A stretch of 64,000 nucleotides of DNA from the NCBI GenBank assembly GCA_965226755.1, contig CBDDDT010000003.1, positions 1,550,001-1,614,000 on the forward strand, written 5' to 3'. The position numbers and the translations under genes were made by a program. Of the stretch, positions 17,102 to 25,206 are shown in pieces (position 1 is the first letter of the stretch; every line of letters begins with the position of its first letter). The stretch is from Bog-113 sp965226755 (GTDB lineage: Bacteria; Acidobacteriota; Terriglobia; Bryobacterales; Bryobacteraceae). Below the pieces are notes generated by a model. That model worked only from the letters and a program-made list of their open reading frames with translations. It did not search any database and was not told the origin of the DNA.

Positions 17102-18142
17102 ATGTGGTCGGAGCGCCCGCTCACAGGGACGTCGCTCCCCTTTGGGACGCTGTGTCTGACGTTTGACGATGGTCCAGGCGCCTCCGGGCTGAAGCCCGCG
17201 GGGCCTCAGACGCTCGAGATCGGGCATTATCTTTCCGGGGAGAACATCGTGGCAACCTTCTTCATGGTCGGCCGTCACGTTCTGGAATTCCCGGAAGTTT
17301 CGGATCGCCTCCGCGCCTTGGGGCACATCGTCGGCAACCACGGATTTTCCCATCTGCATCTGGACCGCAGCAGCACATCCGACCAGGAGATGGTCGCTGA
17401 AGTGGTTAAGACCCGAGAGCTGATCATGTCCGAAGATTTCCGGACCGCGCCGATCTTCTTCCGTCCTCCTTATGGCGGTTGGACGAGGAGGATGGCGAAC
17501 ATCCTGAACGCTGACGCGGCCACGTGCCTCGACCATATTGGACCGGTCGGATGGGAGGTGTGCGCGGATGACTTCGCATTCTGGCGGGACGGACGGACCG
17601 CCGCCGCGTGCGCGGACGCTTATGAATCCCTGGTGATGCGGCGAAAGGCAAGGAACGGGATTCTGCTGTGCCACGACCGAACCGCCGACGATCCCGCCAT
17701 CTCCCAGAAGAACCAGACTTTGGCCATGATCCGCCTGCTGGTTCCGCGTCTGCGCGCGCGGGGGCTACGGTTTGCGGCCCTCGGCGAGATCCCGGCCATT
17801 GCCGCGCTATCCCGTGCGCTCATCCGATGCACGCTTCAGGCGTCGAACGGAAAATTTGTGTCAGTCAGTGAGAGCGGCCGAGCCGCCGCTTGCGCGGGGA
17901 TAGCCGGACAGCGGGAGCAAATCTCGCTACGACGGACGCCGGGAAATTCATGGCAAGTCGAGAATACTGAGGGAGCCGTCGTCTGGAGCAAGGTGACGCC
18001 GGCGCCGCTTCCGAATGGATGTCTGGCGTTTCGAAACGGGAACGGCACGTATGTGAGCTGGCGCCGCGACGGCGAGTGCGAGGAGACGTCTTACCTGGAA
18101 GCGGAAGCCGTGATGCGGTTTCGTTTTGTGGGAACACGGTGA
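17102..18142 (+). CDS. Polysaccharide deacetylase (NodB/CE4) with C-terminal beta-trefoil-like domain
   Basis: The ATG at 17102 follows GGAGGAG (17089-17095) by 6 bases, giving 346 residues; a longer frame would overlap pyrE. The NodB domain (about 12-220) shows LTFDDGPG (catalytic Asp and metal Asp), HGFSHLHL (metal His pair), RPPYGGW and the C-terminal LLCHD. CE4 enzymes remove N- or O-acetyl groups from chitin, peptidoglycan or exopolysaccharide. Residues about 245-346 look like a fascin- or ricin-like beta-trefoil (GKFVSVSESGR, EQISLRRTPGNSW, NGTYVSWRRDG), which may bind carbohydrate. No signal peptide is visible, which is unusual for a wall-acting deacetylase. It lies 38 bp after pyrE. 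Confidence 0.88.
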   Translation: MWSERPLTGTSLPFGTLCLTFDDGPGASGLKPAGPQTLEIGHYLSGENIVATFFMVGRHVLEFPEVSDRLRALGHIVGNHGFSHLHLDRSSTSDQEMVAEVVKTRELIMSEDFRTAPIFFRPPYGGWTRRMANILNADAATCLDHIGPVGWEVCADDFAFWRDGRTAAACADAYESLVMRRKARNGILLCHDRTADDPAISQKNQTLAMIRLLVPRLRARGLRFAALGEIPAIAALSRALIRCTLQASNGKFVSVSESGRAAACAGIAGQREQISLRRTPGNSWQVENTEGAVVWSKVTPAPLPNGCLAFRNGNGTYVSWRRDGECEETSYLEAEAVMRFRFVGTR

Positions 18143-18162
18143 GCGGAGGGGGCTCTCACTTC

Positions 18163-18182
18163 GGGACTTAATTCTAAGTCCC
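18163..18182. terminator. Short inverted repeat between convergent genes, possible terminator
   Basis: GGGACTTA (18163-18170) and TAAGTCCC (18175-18182) form an 8-bp stem with loop ATTC. It lies between the deacetylase stop (18142) and the end of the membrane-protein gene (18186) on the other strand. There is no adjacent U-tract, so it may be a weak terminator or an mRNA-end stabiliser. Confidence 0.4.
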
Positions 18183-18185
18183 TAG

Positions 18186-18755
18186 CTACTTTTCGGGACC
18201 GGCCTGCATTAATTCACCTACTCCGTCCGGGGCCATCCACATCCTTATCACTTCGGGCAGGGCGGATATTACGATCATCAGTCCTGAGACCGCGACGGCG
18301 CTCAGAATCAATCCGGGTCGAACGTGGCTGACCGGCAAGCTAAGGCACACGACCCAGTACACCGCGACGAACACTGGCAAACCACGCTTTAGCAGGCGGA
18401 ACGCCTGTCCCTCGGCCTCCCGGCGCATGGCCGCGTCGCGTTCGTCCTCCGATCGGCTCCAGAGCCGCGAAGCTTGTCCCTGGCGCACCTTGACGCGATC
18501 CCGTTCCCTTTCGCTCAGATCCTCCAGGCTCCCCGGCGCGAAAACGCGGCGCAGCAGAGAGAGCAGAAACATGCCCATTGCTATCGCGACAAGTGCGTTG
18601 ATACAGGCGGCGAGGCCAGCCACTCGGCTAAACTCGCGCCACGGATAAAGGGCGAAACACGCGGCCAGGAGATAGCCCAGGGGAGTCACCACGCATAACC
18701 CAACCAGGAACCGCCGAGCCCGCCGGGACGGAGTGATTCCGAGCATTTTCACCAT
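18186..18755 (-). CDS. Integral membrane protein of unknown function, partner of an XRE regulator
   Basis: The 189-residue protein has two hydrophobic pairs: segments at about 15-37 and 45-70, and at about 125-143 and 147-168. They are separated by a charged cytoplasmic loop (SLEDLSERERDRVKVRQG, RSEDERDAAMRREAEG). No enzyme motif is present. It starts 3 bp after the XRE regulator stop, so the two form an operon. XRE genes followed by a small multi-spanning protein (often annotated DUF2178 or similar) are common in bacteria, where the membrane protein's role is undefined. A membrane partner that modulates the regulator is an inference from gene order only. Confidence 0.7.
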   Translation of the reverse strand: MVKMLGITPSRRARRFLVGLCVVTPLGYLLAACFALYPWREFSRVAGLAACINALVAIAMGMFLLSLLRRVFAPGSLEDLSERERDRVKVRQGQASRLWSRSEDERDAAMRREAEGQAFRLLKRGLPVFVAVYWVVCLSLPVSHVRPGLILSAVAVSGLMIVISALPEVIRMWMAPDGVGELMQAGPEK

Positions 18756-18758
18756 TCC

Positions 18759-19004
18759 TCAAGCCTCCCGGCGCCGCATCTCGTACACCTGCTCACTCAA
18801 GGGCCGAAAGGGATCCTGGGAAAAGACGGCCTCCACCGGCAGGTTGAAGAACCGGCTGATTTTGAACGCGAGTTCCAGAGACGGCGTGTAGTCACCGCGC
18901 TCCAGGAACCCGATTGTCTGCGGATTCACGCCCACCTCGCGAGCTAGATTTTGCCTGCTCAGGGAACGTTCGGAGCGCAATACCGCGATGCGGTTATAAA
19001 GCAT
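18759..19004 (-). CDS. XRE-family (YozG-like) transcriptional regulator
   Basis: The 81-residue protein is almost entirely one Cro/C1-type helix-turn-helix domain. LSRQNLAREVGVNPQTIGFLERGDYTPS covers helices 1-4, and LAFKISRFFNLPVEAVFS is the usual tail of this short regulator class. The start codon at 19004 is preceded by a weak AAGAAG. A consensus-like promoter lies 18-47 bases upstream with a TTGT-N4-ACAA repeat in its spacer, indicating autoregulation. It heads a two-gene operon with the membrane protein downstream. Confidence 0.93.
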   Translation of the reverse strand: MLYNRIAVLRSERSLSRQNLAREVGVNPQTIGFLERGDYTPSLELAFKISRFFNLPVEAVFSQDPFRPLSEQVYEMRRREA

Positions 19005-19021
19005 ATGAGCTTCTTAACAAA

Positions 19022-19051
19022 ATTATATGTTGTCTATACAAAATAGTGCAA
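19022..19051 (-). promoter_or_regulatory. Promoter with embedded operator for the XRE operon
   Basis: On the minus strand TTGCAC (19051-19046) is followed after an 18-bp spacer by TATAAT (19027-19022), a near-consensus sigma70 promoter. Inside the spacer is the inverted repeat TTGT-CTAT-ACAA (19030-19041). A regulator bound there would cover RNA polymerase contacts, fitting negative autoregulation by the XRE protein encoded immediately downstream. The 30-bp patch is A+T-rich compared with its surroundings. Confidence 0.72.
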
Positions 19052-19062
19052 GGGCCGGAAAA

Positions 19063-19917
19063 CTAAGGGACTGGCGGAGGAGCGGCTTGCGGAAGATCAG
19101 AGTAAGGGCTTACCGAGAGCGTGGCGGCGTCCTGCTCGCAAGCGGGGGGTGCAGGCGCATGTTTCGCGGCTAGTGCGCGGGCTTCGGCGCGGGCTGCCTG
19201 GAGATCCTTCTGAAACTCGGGCGAGCCCTGGAGCATGGCGAAGAGGGATGCGCCTAGCAGCCGGCCAGCTTCCACGGCGCTCGCATTATGGGCGCCGCAG
19301 AAAAGACGGGATTCGCCATACTGACGGGCGCGGACGAGGATCGCCGGGGCGTTTCGCGGATCGAGCTCGGCGAGGATCAAGCCCGCGGCGTACCCCAGGG
19401 TGGAGTGGCCGGATGGGAAATCGAAAGACTTCGAGAGCGTGGCGGGATCGACGCAGACCGGTCCCTCATGAACCAGAAACGGCCGCTGTCTCGCGTAGCG
19501 GTTTTTCAAGGACCCGAACAGGGTGAAGCTGTCAACGGAGACGCGCTCCAACAGTCTGGCGAGGTGAGGCATTTGCAGCGGCGTGGCGGGGCCGAACGAG
19601 CACGCGAAGGCGTTCATGAGGCCCGCCACGGTGAGATCCGCGTCGTTCACCGCGAGGCGCCAGCGAGGCGAGTCCTTGTATTTACGGGTGGCGAGGAAGA
19701 CGTCCTGATCGACCATGTCGCGAGGATCATTCGTCACGGGCGCGGGCGGGATCAGCGGCATGAGCGATTCGACGGCGACGGGCGAAAGATAGCCCTTTAG
19801 ATGAGGAGGCTTCGGGGGTTCCTGGGCGCGCAAGAGGAGCGCGGCGGAAACGACCCCCACAGCGGCAAAGCAGGCCAGACGATTCGAGTATCGTGTTGCG
19901 GGACGGGGTTGTTTCAT
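19063..19917 (-). CDS. Secreted PAP2-superfamily (class A acid phosphatase-like) phosphatase
   Basis: The 284-residue protein begins MKQPRPATRYSN and has a signal peptide (LACFAAVGVVSAALLLRAQ). The vanadium-haloperoxidase-like active site comprises KNRYARQRPF (motif 1), DFPSGHST (motif 2, catalytic His) and SRLFCGAHNASAVEAGR (motif 3, nucleophilic His). This matches the PhoN/class A nonspecific acid phosphatases of the periplasm. A Pro/Ala-rich tail (about 255-284) is not part of the fold. ATG 19917 is preferred over an in-frame TTG at 19941, which overlaps the upstream gene. It probably releases phosphate from organic monoesters. It is 14 bp downstream of the LTxxQ-like gene and may be cotranscribed. 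Confidence 0.88.
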   Translation of the reverse strand: MKQPRPATRYSNRLACFAAVGVVSAALLLRAQEPPKPPHLKGYLSPVAVESLMPLIPPAPVTNDPRDMVDQDVFLATRKYKDSPRWRLAVNDADLTVAGLMNAFACSFGPATPLQMPHLARLLERVSVDSFTLFGSLKNRYARQRPFLVHEGPVCVDPATLSKSFDFPSGHSTLGYAAGLILAELDPRNAPAILVRARQYGESRLFCGAHNASAVEAGRLLGASLFAMLQGSPEFQKDLQAARAEARALAAKHAPAPPACEQDAATLSVSPYSDLPQAAPPPVP

Positions 19918-19931
19918 CTCTGACGCGTCCG

Positions 19932-20582
19932 CTAATGACAAAGGATTTCGCCGCCCGGTGAAGGACCAAGCAAGCCAAGTTCAATGGCTTCGCGAGCCAG
20001 TTGCAATTCAAACCGAAAGGAGGTGAGCGCGGCGTTTTGGCCGGGGGTCAGCACGGCCAATGCCGCGGATGGATTGGCGCGCTGGTCCTTCAAGCGGGAC
20101 AGCCTGGAAATCTGTTCATTGCTCAACCCGAAGAGAGCCGCGCCGCTTGAAATCGGGTAGAAACAAAGCGGTCCTCCAGGCCATTCCTCAGGGGAGATGA
20201 GTCCGAGCTGTATCGCGTCGCTCGCGAGCTGATAGCGCCGGAAGACACTGGAAATGACGGCTAGCCGGGCGATTTGAGCCTCACTCAAGAGAGCGCTCGC
20301 CGCGACCGCGGGTTCTTCCTGCGACCGCGTCATTCCACGATGAGCTTGCGCCAGCCGCTCCGCCGGTCGCCGGTCGGGGGTTGGACGTCGTTGCGCGGGC
20401 TCGTTTGGCGGAGGGTTGAGCACGGACGCGCGGCGCTCCTGCAGCTGGTGCACCTGGAACGCGCTCAGACCGAGCTGACGTTCAAGTTCCTCGCCGCCGA
20501 GAACGCCGCCCGGGACGCCGAGCAATAGAAGCGCAGGGCAAACACGGCAAGCTCGGCGCGAAGCGACCTGGGACGAAAACAC
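19932..20582 (-). CDS. Exported hypothetical protein with LTxxQ-like repeats
   Basis: The 216-residue protein starts with a basic stretch and hydrophobic core (CPALLLLGVPGGVLG) that reads as a signal peptide. The mature part holds recurring helical units with an L[ST]xxQ signature: LGLSAFQVHQLQ, LLSEAQIARLAVI, LSNEQISRLSRLKDQ and LTPGQNAALTSF. Such motifs occur in the Spy/CpxP-like periplasmic chaperone and stress-sensor family and in many acidobacterial secreted proteins. The protein lacks the compact Spy length and has a Pro/Arg-rich insert (about 60-80). Function is not established. It lies just upstream of the PAP2 phosphatase gene. Confidence 0.6.
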   Translation of the reverse strand: MFSSQVASRRACRVCPALLLLGVPGGVLGGEELERQLGLSAFQVHQLQERRASVLNPPPNEPAQRRPTPDRRPAERLAQAHRGMTRSQEEPAVAASALLSEAQIARLAVISSVFRRYQLASDAIQLGLISPEEWPGGPLCFYPISSGAALFGLSNEQISRLSRLKDQRANPSAALAVLTPGQNAALTSFRFELQLAREAIELGLLGPSPGGEILCH

Positions 20583-20602
20583 TCTCCGAGTTTAGTCCTG
20601 AA

Positions 20603-20887
20603 TCAGTGGGCCTGGGGAACGTAGTCCGGCGGAGGCGCGGCACCCTGGCCAAAGAAATATTGCTCCATCTGCTGAATGATGAATTCCTGAGCTTCGGGCG
20701 TGCCGAGGTTCAGGCGGTATTCGTTCATCAGCATTTTCATGTGCTCGACCCACTGACGCCAGGCTTCTTTGGAGACGTTCTCGTAGATGCGCTGGCCGAG
20801 CGGGTGGCCTTCGAACGGCACCTCATCAAGCCCTTCGGCTTCTTTCTGCAATTTGACGCAAAAAACGCGGTGCGGAGCAGCAGCCAT
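20603..20887 (-). CDS. yggX: Probable Fe(2+)-trafficking protein YggX
   Basis: The 94-residue protein matches YggX along its length: RVFCVKLQKEAEGLDEVPF with the conserved Cys, GQRIYENVSKEAWRQWVEHM, LMNEYRLNLGTPEA and FIIQQMEQYFFGQG. YggX protects Fe-S clusters from oxidation and is thought to help shuttle ferrous iron. The PPPDY tail is a lineage-specific extension. It is a single gene transcribed divergently from the TPR-protease gene at 20949. Confidence 0.93.
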   Translation of the reverse strand: MAAAPHRVFCVKLQKEAEGLDEVPFEGHPLGQRIYENVSKEAWRQWVEHMKMLMNEYRLNLGTPEAQEFIIQQMEQYFFGQGAAPPPDYVPQAH

Positions 20888-20948
20888 AGGAGCTTTCAGA
20901 ATACTACGGGAAGCGCGAAGGCCTGTTTTCTGCTACATTCCCCTCCAT

Positions 20949-22457
20949 ATGCGTGTCCTCGTTGCCGTTTTGGTTTTTGTGTTGCCGTGTCTGCTCCGGG
21001 CGGGCGTCGTGGAGGAAGCGGAGGCGCAGTGGAACGCGGGAAAGAGGGACAACGCGATTCAACTGCTGCGCGACCAGATCGCCAAAGACCCGAACGCGGT
21101 GAACGCGCACGTCGTGCTGACGAGCATGTTGCTGGCGGCGGACCGGCTAGACGAAGCGGACGAGGAGGTGAACGCGGCGGTGGCCAGCAAGCCGGACGTC
21201 TCCGCGCTGCGCGGGGTCAAGGGAGACGTGGAATTCCGGGAAGGCCGGATCGTGGCGGCCGGAACGGATTACACGGCAGCCTACAAAATGGATCAGACGA
21301 ACGGACGGGCCGCTTATGGAGTGGCCCAGGTGCTGAACGCCAACTGTCTGCGGCGCCGGGGGAGCCTCATCATCCAGAAAGCGCACGAGCTCGCGCCGCT
21401 GGACCCTGATATCACAGAGGCGTTCTATGATCTTGGCCCGCGGACGCCGGAGAAGGTGGAACGGTGGCAGAAGATGCTGGATCGCATGGAGGACAAAAAT
21501 ACCTCGCGAGCGCTGAACCTGAACCGTTCCATCGCGGTGGCGAAAGCGCTGGAAGGAAAGCATGCGTGGGAGCTGGCGAGCGCCTACGGGAAATACGGAT
21601 TCCCTCTGATTCCGCTGATGAACGGCCAACGCTTTTATGGATACGGGCTGGCGATTTCGATTGGCGGGGAAAAGGGCGAACTGCAACTGGATACGGGCGC
21701 GGGCGGCATTTTGATCGGCAGCCGTTTGGCGGAAAAGGCGGGCGTGCGGCGACTGGCGGATTCGGAGGTGCGGGGGATCGGGAATCAAGCCGGGCGGAAG
21801 ACCTGGGCCGGGTTTGCGGAGTCGATTTCGATTGGTGGACTCGAGTTCCACAACTGCATTGTGGAGGTTTCGGAACGAGGGTCGGCCGTGGATGCCGGCG
21901 GGTTGATCGGAACCAATGTGTTCCGGCGTTTTCTGATTACGCTGGATTTTCACGCGCGGAAACTTCTGCTGGAACCGCTGCCGGGACCGGCCTGGGACGG
22001 GACGACGCCGGTGGATCGATACGAAGGCTCGGAATTGCAGGGGTACGGCCAGTTCATGCTGATTCGCCACTTCATTCTGGTTCCGACCCAAATGAGCGAA
22101 GAGAGCGATAGCGAGGATTCGCTGGCGGGGTTGTTCCTGGTGGATACGGGATCGGGCGTGAACATGATCGCGACGAACGCCGCGCAGAAGGTGACCAAGA
22201 TGCGGGACTCGCGCTATATGCACGTAAAGGGTTTGTCGGGGGCGGTGAGGAACGTGTATGAGGCGGATAAGGTGGTGCTGCGGTTCGATAAATTCCGGCA
22301 GAGCAATCTGGGGCTGACGGCGGTGGATCAAACGGGGCTCAGCCGGGCGGCGGGGACGGAGGTTTCCGGAGTGATCGGGTTACCGCTGCTGAACCTGTTC
22401 GCGCGGGTGACGCTCGATTACCGGGATGGGCGCATCAAGTTCGAATACAAGGGATAG
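20949..22457 (+). CDS. Exported TPR protein with two retropepsin-like aspartic protease domains
   Basis: The ATG at 20949 begins a signal peptide (VLVAVLVFVLPCLLRAG) of a 502-residue protein. Residues about 20-150 form tetratricopeptide-like helices (AEAQWNAGKRDNAIQLLRDQIAKDPN). The C-terminal 280 residues contain two aspartyl-protease units with D-[ST]-G signatures, Asp248 in LQLDTGAGG and Asp399 in LFLVDTGSG. Each is followed by the hydrophobic-hydrophobic-Gly segment of retropepsin folds (GGLIGTNVFRRFLITLDF; GVIGLPLLNLFARVTLDYRDG). Two units in one chain could form a pepsin-like pseudodimer active site. The protein is probably periplasmic. Its substrate is unknown. Confidence 0.8.
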   Translation: MRVLVAVLVFVLPCLLRAGVVEEAEAQWNAGKRDNAIQLLRDQIAKDPNAVNAHVVLTSMLLAADRLDEADEEVNAAVASKPDVSALRGVKGDVEFREGRIVAAGTDYTAAYKMDQTNGRAAYGVAQVLNANCLRRRGSLIIQKAHELAPLDPDITEAFYDLGPRTPEKVERWQKMLDRMEDKNTSRALNLNRSIAVAKALEGKHAWELASAYGKYGFPLIPLMNGQRFYGYGLAISIGGEKGELQLDTGAGGILIGSRLAEKAGVRRLADSEVRGIGNQAGRKTWAGFAESISIGGLEFHNCIVEVSERGSAVDAGGLIGTNVFRRFLITLDFHARKLLLEPLPGPAWDGTTPVDRYEGSELQGYGQFMLIRHFILVPTQMSEESDSEDSLAGLFLVDTGSGVNMIATNAAQKVTKMRDSRYMHVKGLSGAVRNVYEADKVVLRFDKFRQSNLGLTAVDQTGLSRAAGTEVSGVIGLPLLNLFARVTLDYRDGRIKFEYKG

Positions 22458-22756
22458 GTTCACGGTCTGAATTCGATATCTCACTCGGTAGTCGATTACT
22501 CCAAGATCTCGGTATTGGCGGAGGCGATGCCGCGGAGATGCTTTTCTGAGTATTTCCCGGGGGAGCCGACGATATTCTCGATCTTCCAGATGTTCAACAA
22601 AAAAAGACGAAGGTCGATAACGATTCACGAACTTGTCGAAGCTGCTCGTTGCGGGCGATGGCGCGAGTCAGGTTCAGACTGACCCGCAATCCTGATTTCG
22701 GCGCGGCAAGGGCGATTTGAGGGATAATCTCTCCAGCGTTCGCCTGGAGATACACC
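22458..22756. other. 299-bp region with no supported gene
   Basis: The segment between the protease gene and the DUF1549 operon has a lower G+C content than its neighbours and an A-run near 22599. Frames on both strands are short or lack ribosome-binding sites and resemble no family. It presumably contains the promoter of the downstream three-gene operon, but no clear -35/-10 pair was found. A decayed gene remnant cannot be excluded. Confidence 0.45.
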
Positions 22757-25198
22757 TTGAAGTGGGTCAATCCGTTTTTGCTATTCGTGCTTTCCGCCGC
22801 CGCCGGGGCGCAAACGTTGCAGGTGTTGCCTGGAACCGCGACGCTGCGGGGTCCGGAAGCGAGTCACCAGTTCCTGGCCGAGGCCGGAGACGGGTCGCAT
22901 CAGGAAGACTGGACGACGGCGGCCAAATGGTCGACGTCCAACGCGGCCGTGGCGAAGGTGGACGAGAGCGGACTGGTCACGCCCGTGGCGGACGGGGACG
23001 CGGTGATTACCGCGCAGGCGAACGGTCGATCGAGCACAGCGAAGGTTCGGGTGACCGGCGCGGCGGCGGCGCACGCGTGGAACTTCAAAAATGATGTGCT
23101 GCCGGTGATGAGCAAAGTGGGCTGCAACCAGGGCGCCTGCCATGGGGCGCTGGCCGGCAAGGGCGGATTCAAGCTGACGCTGCGGGGATATGACCCGGAC
23201 GTCGATTACGACACGCTGACGCGGCAGGCGCTGGGGCGGCGGGTTTCGCTCTCAGAGCCTTCGCACAGCCTGATTCTGCTGAAGCCGACGATGGCGATCG
23301 GACACGGAGGCGGACAGCGGTTTAAGCCGGACTCGCCCGAGTACCACATCATCAGCGAGTGGATCGCGTCGGGTGCGCCCCGGCCGCGGGATTCGGATCC
23401 GACGGTGACGGGCCTCGAAGTATTTCCCGCGTCGGTGACGCTGAAACCGAACGCGGAACAGCGGCTGGTGGTGCGGGCCAAGTATTCGGATGGAAATGTT
23501 CGCGATGTGACGCGGTGGGTGAAGTACTCGTCGAGCGACGAAGGCGTGGCGACGGTCGATAACGACGGGCACGTGAAGATGAACGGTCCGGGCGAGACGG
23601 CGATTACGCTTTGGTACCAGAGCCGCGTGCTCTATGCGCGGCTTAACGTGCCTTACGACAACCAGGTGGATCCGTCGGTGTATACGCAGTTCCAGAAGCG
23701 CAACTACATCGATGAATTCGTGGTCGCGAAGCTGAAGGCGTTGAACATCGCGCCTTCCAAACCGGCCGACGACGCGACGTTCCTGCGGCGGGCCTACCTG
23801 GATGCGGCGGGGATTCTGCCGACTTCCGAAGAAGTGGAGACGTTCCTGGCGGACCGGTCGCCGGACAAGCGGGCCCGGATGATCGACGCGCTGTTGGAGC
23901 GCGACGAATACGTGGATTATTGGAGTTATAAGTGGTCGGATCTGCTGCTGGTGTCCAGCCGGAAGCTGGCGCCGAAAGCGATGTGGTCGTTCTATGACTG
24001 GATTCGCGCGAGCGTGAAGCAGGACAAGCCGTGGAATGCGATGGTGAATGAGATCTTCACGGGATCGGGCGACACGCTGCAGAACGGGGCGCTGAATTAC
24101 TTCGTGATTCACAAAGACCCGATCGACCTGACCGAGAACGCCACGCTGGCGTTCATGGGCCAGAGGCTGATGTGCGCGCGGTGCCACAACCATCCGCTGG
24201 AGAAGTGGACGCAGAAGCAGTATTTCGAGATGGCGAATCTGTTTTCGCGCGTGGGGCTGAAGAACGGGACCGAGGCGGGAGACATGGTGGTGTTCGTCAA
24301 AGCTTCGGGCGACATCAATCACCCGCGGCTCTTGAAGCCGCTGGCTCCGACGCCGCTTGACGGGACGCCGATCTCGCTGGAATCCACCGGGGACCGGAGA
24401 TTGCCGTTCGCGAAATGGCTGACTTCGCCTGAGAACACGATGTTTTCGAGGGCGATCGTGAACCGGGTGTGGGCGAACTTCATGGGCCGGGGGCTGGTGG
24501 ATCCGGTGGACGACGTGCGGGCGACGAACCCGGCCTCGAACGAAGATCTGTTCGCGCGGGTGACGGCGGATTTCGTGGAGCACGGCTACGACATCAAACG
24601 GCTGATTCGCACGATCATGAACTCCGAGGTGTACCAGCTCTCGGCGGAAGCGAACGCGACGAACCAGAACGACAACAAATATTATTCGAAATACATCGTG
24701 AAGCGGCTGCCGGCGGAGGTTTTGCTGGATGCGATGTCGCAGGTGACGAACACGCCGTCGAAGTTCGATAACTATCCGGCGGGTACGCGGGCGATGCAGC
24801 TTCCGGACGTGCGGGTGAAGTCCGACTTCCTGACATCCTTCGGGCGGCCGGCGCGGATTTTATGCGATGCGGCGGAGCGGTCGCAGGCGCCGAGCGTAGC
24901 GCAGGCTTTGCATGTGATCAATGGCGATACGTTGAACAAGAAGCTGAGCGATCCGAACGGCTTCGCGGCGCTGAGCGTAAAGTTGGGCATGTCGGATTCA
25001 CGAATTCTGGATTCGCTTTTTCTCTCGGCATACAGCCGGTATCCCACGGAGAACGAGAAAGGGCCGATGCTGGATGCGCTGCGGAAGGCGCGCGTGACTT
25101 CCGGATCGGCCGATCTGCAAGCGGATGCGCGGCGGAAGTCGATCGAAGACATGATGTGGGCGATGCTTTCGAGCAAAGAGTTCCTGTTCAATTACTGA
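22757..25198 (+). CDS. DUF1549/DUF1553 (PSD1) secreted protein with Ig-like domains and cytochrome-like Cys motifs
   Basis: The 813-residue protein has a signal peptide (FLLFVLSAAAGAQ). An N-terminal BIG2-type Ig-like domain follows (about 20-100). A cytochrome-like region has CNQGACHG (Cys123-His129, CX4CH), and a second Ig-like domain lies at about 215-300. The DUF1549 domain (about 310-520) includes FLRRAYLDAAGILP and CARCHNHPLEKWTQ (CXXCH). The C-terminal DUF1553 domain (about 545-810) has FSRAIVNRVWANFMGRGLVDP. These proteins are typical of Planctomycetes, Verrucomicrobia and Acidobacteria. Haem binding is plausible but biochemical function is unestablished. It is the first gene of an operon with WD40 and PPC-domain genes. 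Confidence 0.9.
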   Translation: MKWVNPFLLFVLSAAAGAQTLQVLPGTATLRGPEASHQFLAEAGDGSHQEDWTTAAKWSTSNAAVAKVDESGLVTPVADGDAVITAQANGRSSTAKVRVTGAAAAHAWNFKNDVLPVMSKVGCNQGACHGALAGKGGFKLTLRGYDPDVDYDTLTRQALGRRVSLSEPSHSLILLKPTMAIGHGGGQRFKPDSPEYHIISEWIASGAPRPRDSDPTVTGLEVFPASVTLKPNAEQRLVVRAKYSDGNVRDVTRWVKYSSSDEGVATVDNDGHVKMNGPGETAITLWYQSRVLYARLNVPYDNQVDPSVYTQFQKRNYIDEFVVAKLKALNIAPSKPADDATFLRRAYLDAAGILPTSEEVETFLADRSPDKRARMIDALLERDEYVDYWSYKWSDLLLVSSRKLAPKAMWSFYDWIRASVKQDKPWNAMVNEIFTGSGDTLQNGALNYFVIHKDPIDLTENATLAFMGQRLMCARCHNHPLEKWTQKQYFEMANLFSRVGLKNGTEAGDMVVFVKASGDINHPRLLKPLAPTPLDGTPISLESTGDRRLPFAKWLTSPENTMFSRAIVNRVWANFMGRGLVDPVDDVRATNPASNEDLFARVTADFVEHGYDIKRLIRTIMNSEVYQLSAEANATNQNDNKYYSKYIVKRLPAEVLLDAMSQVTNTPSKFDNYPAGTRAMQLPDVRVKSDFLTSFGRPARILCDAAERSQAPSVAQALHVINGDTLNKKLSDPNGFAALSVKLGMSDSRILDSLFLSAYSRYPTENEKGPMLDALRKARVTSGSADLQADARRKSIEDMMWAMLSSKEFLFNY

Positions 25199-25206
25199 GC
25201 CTTCTT

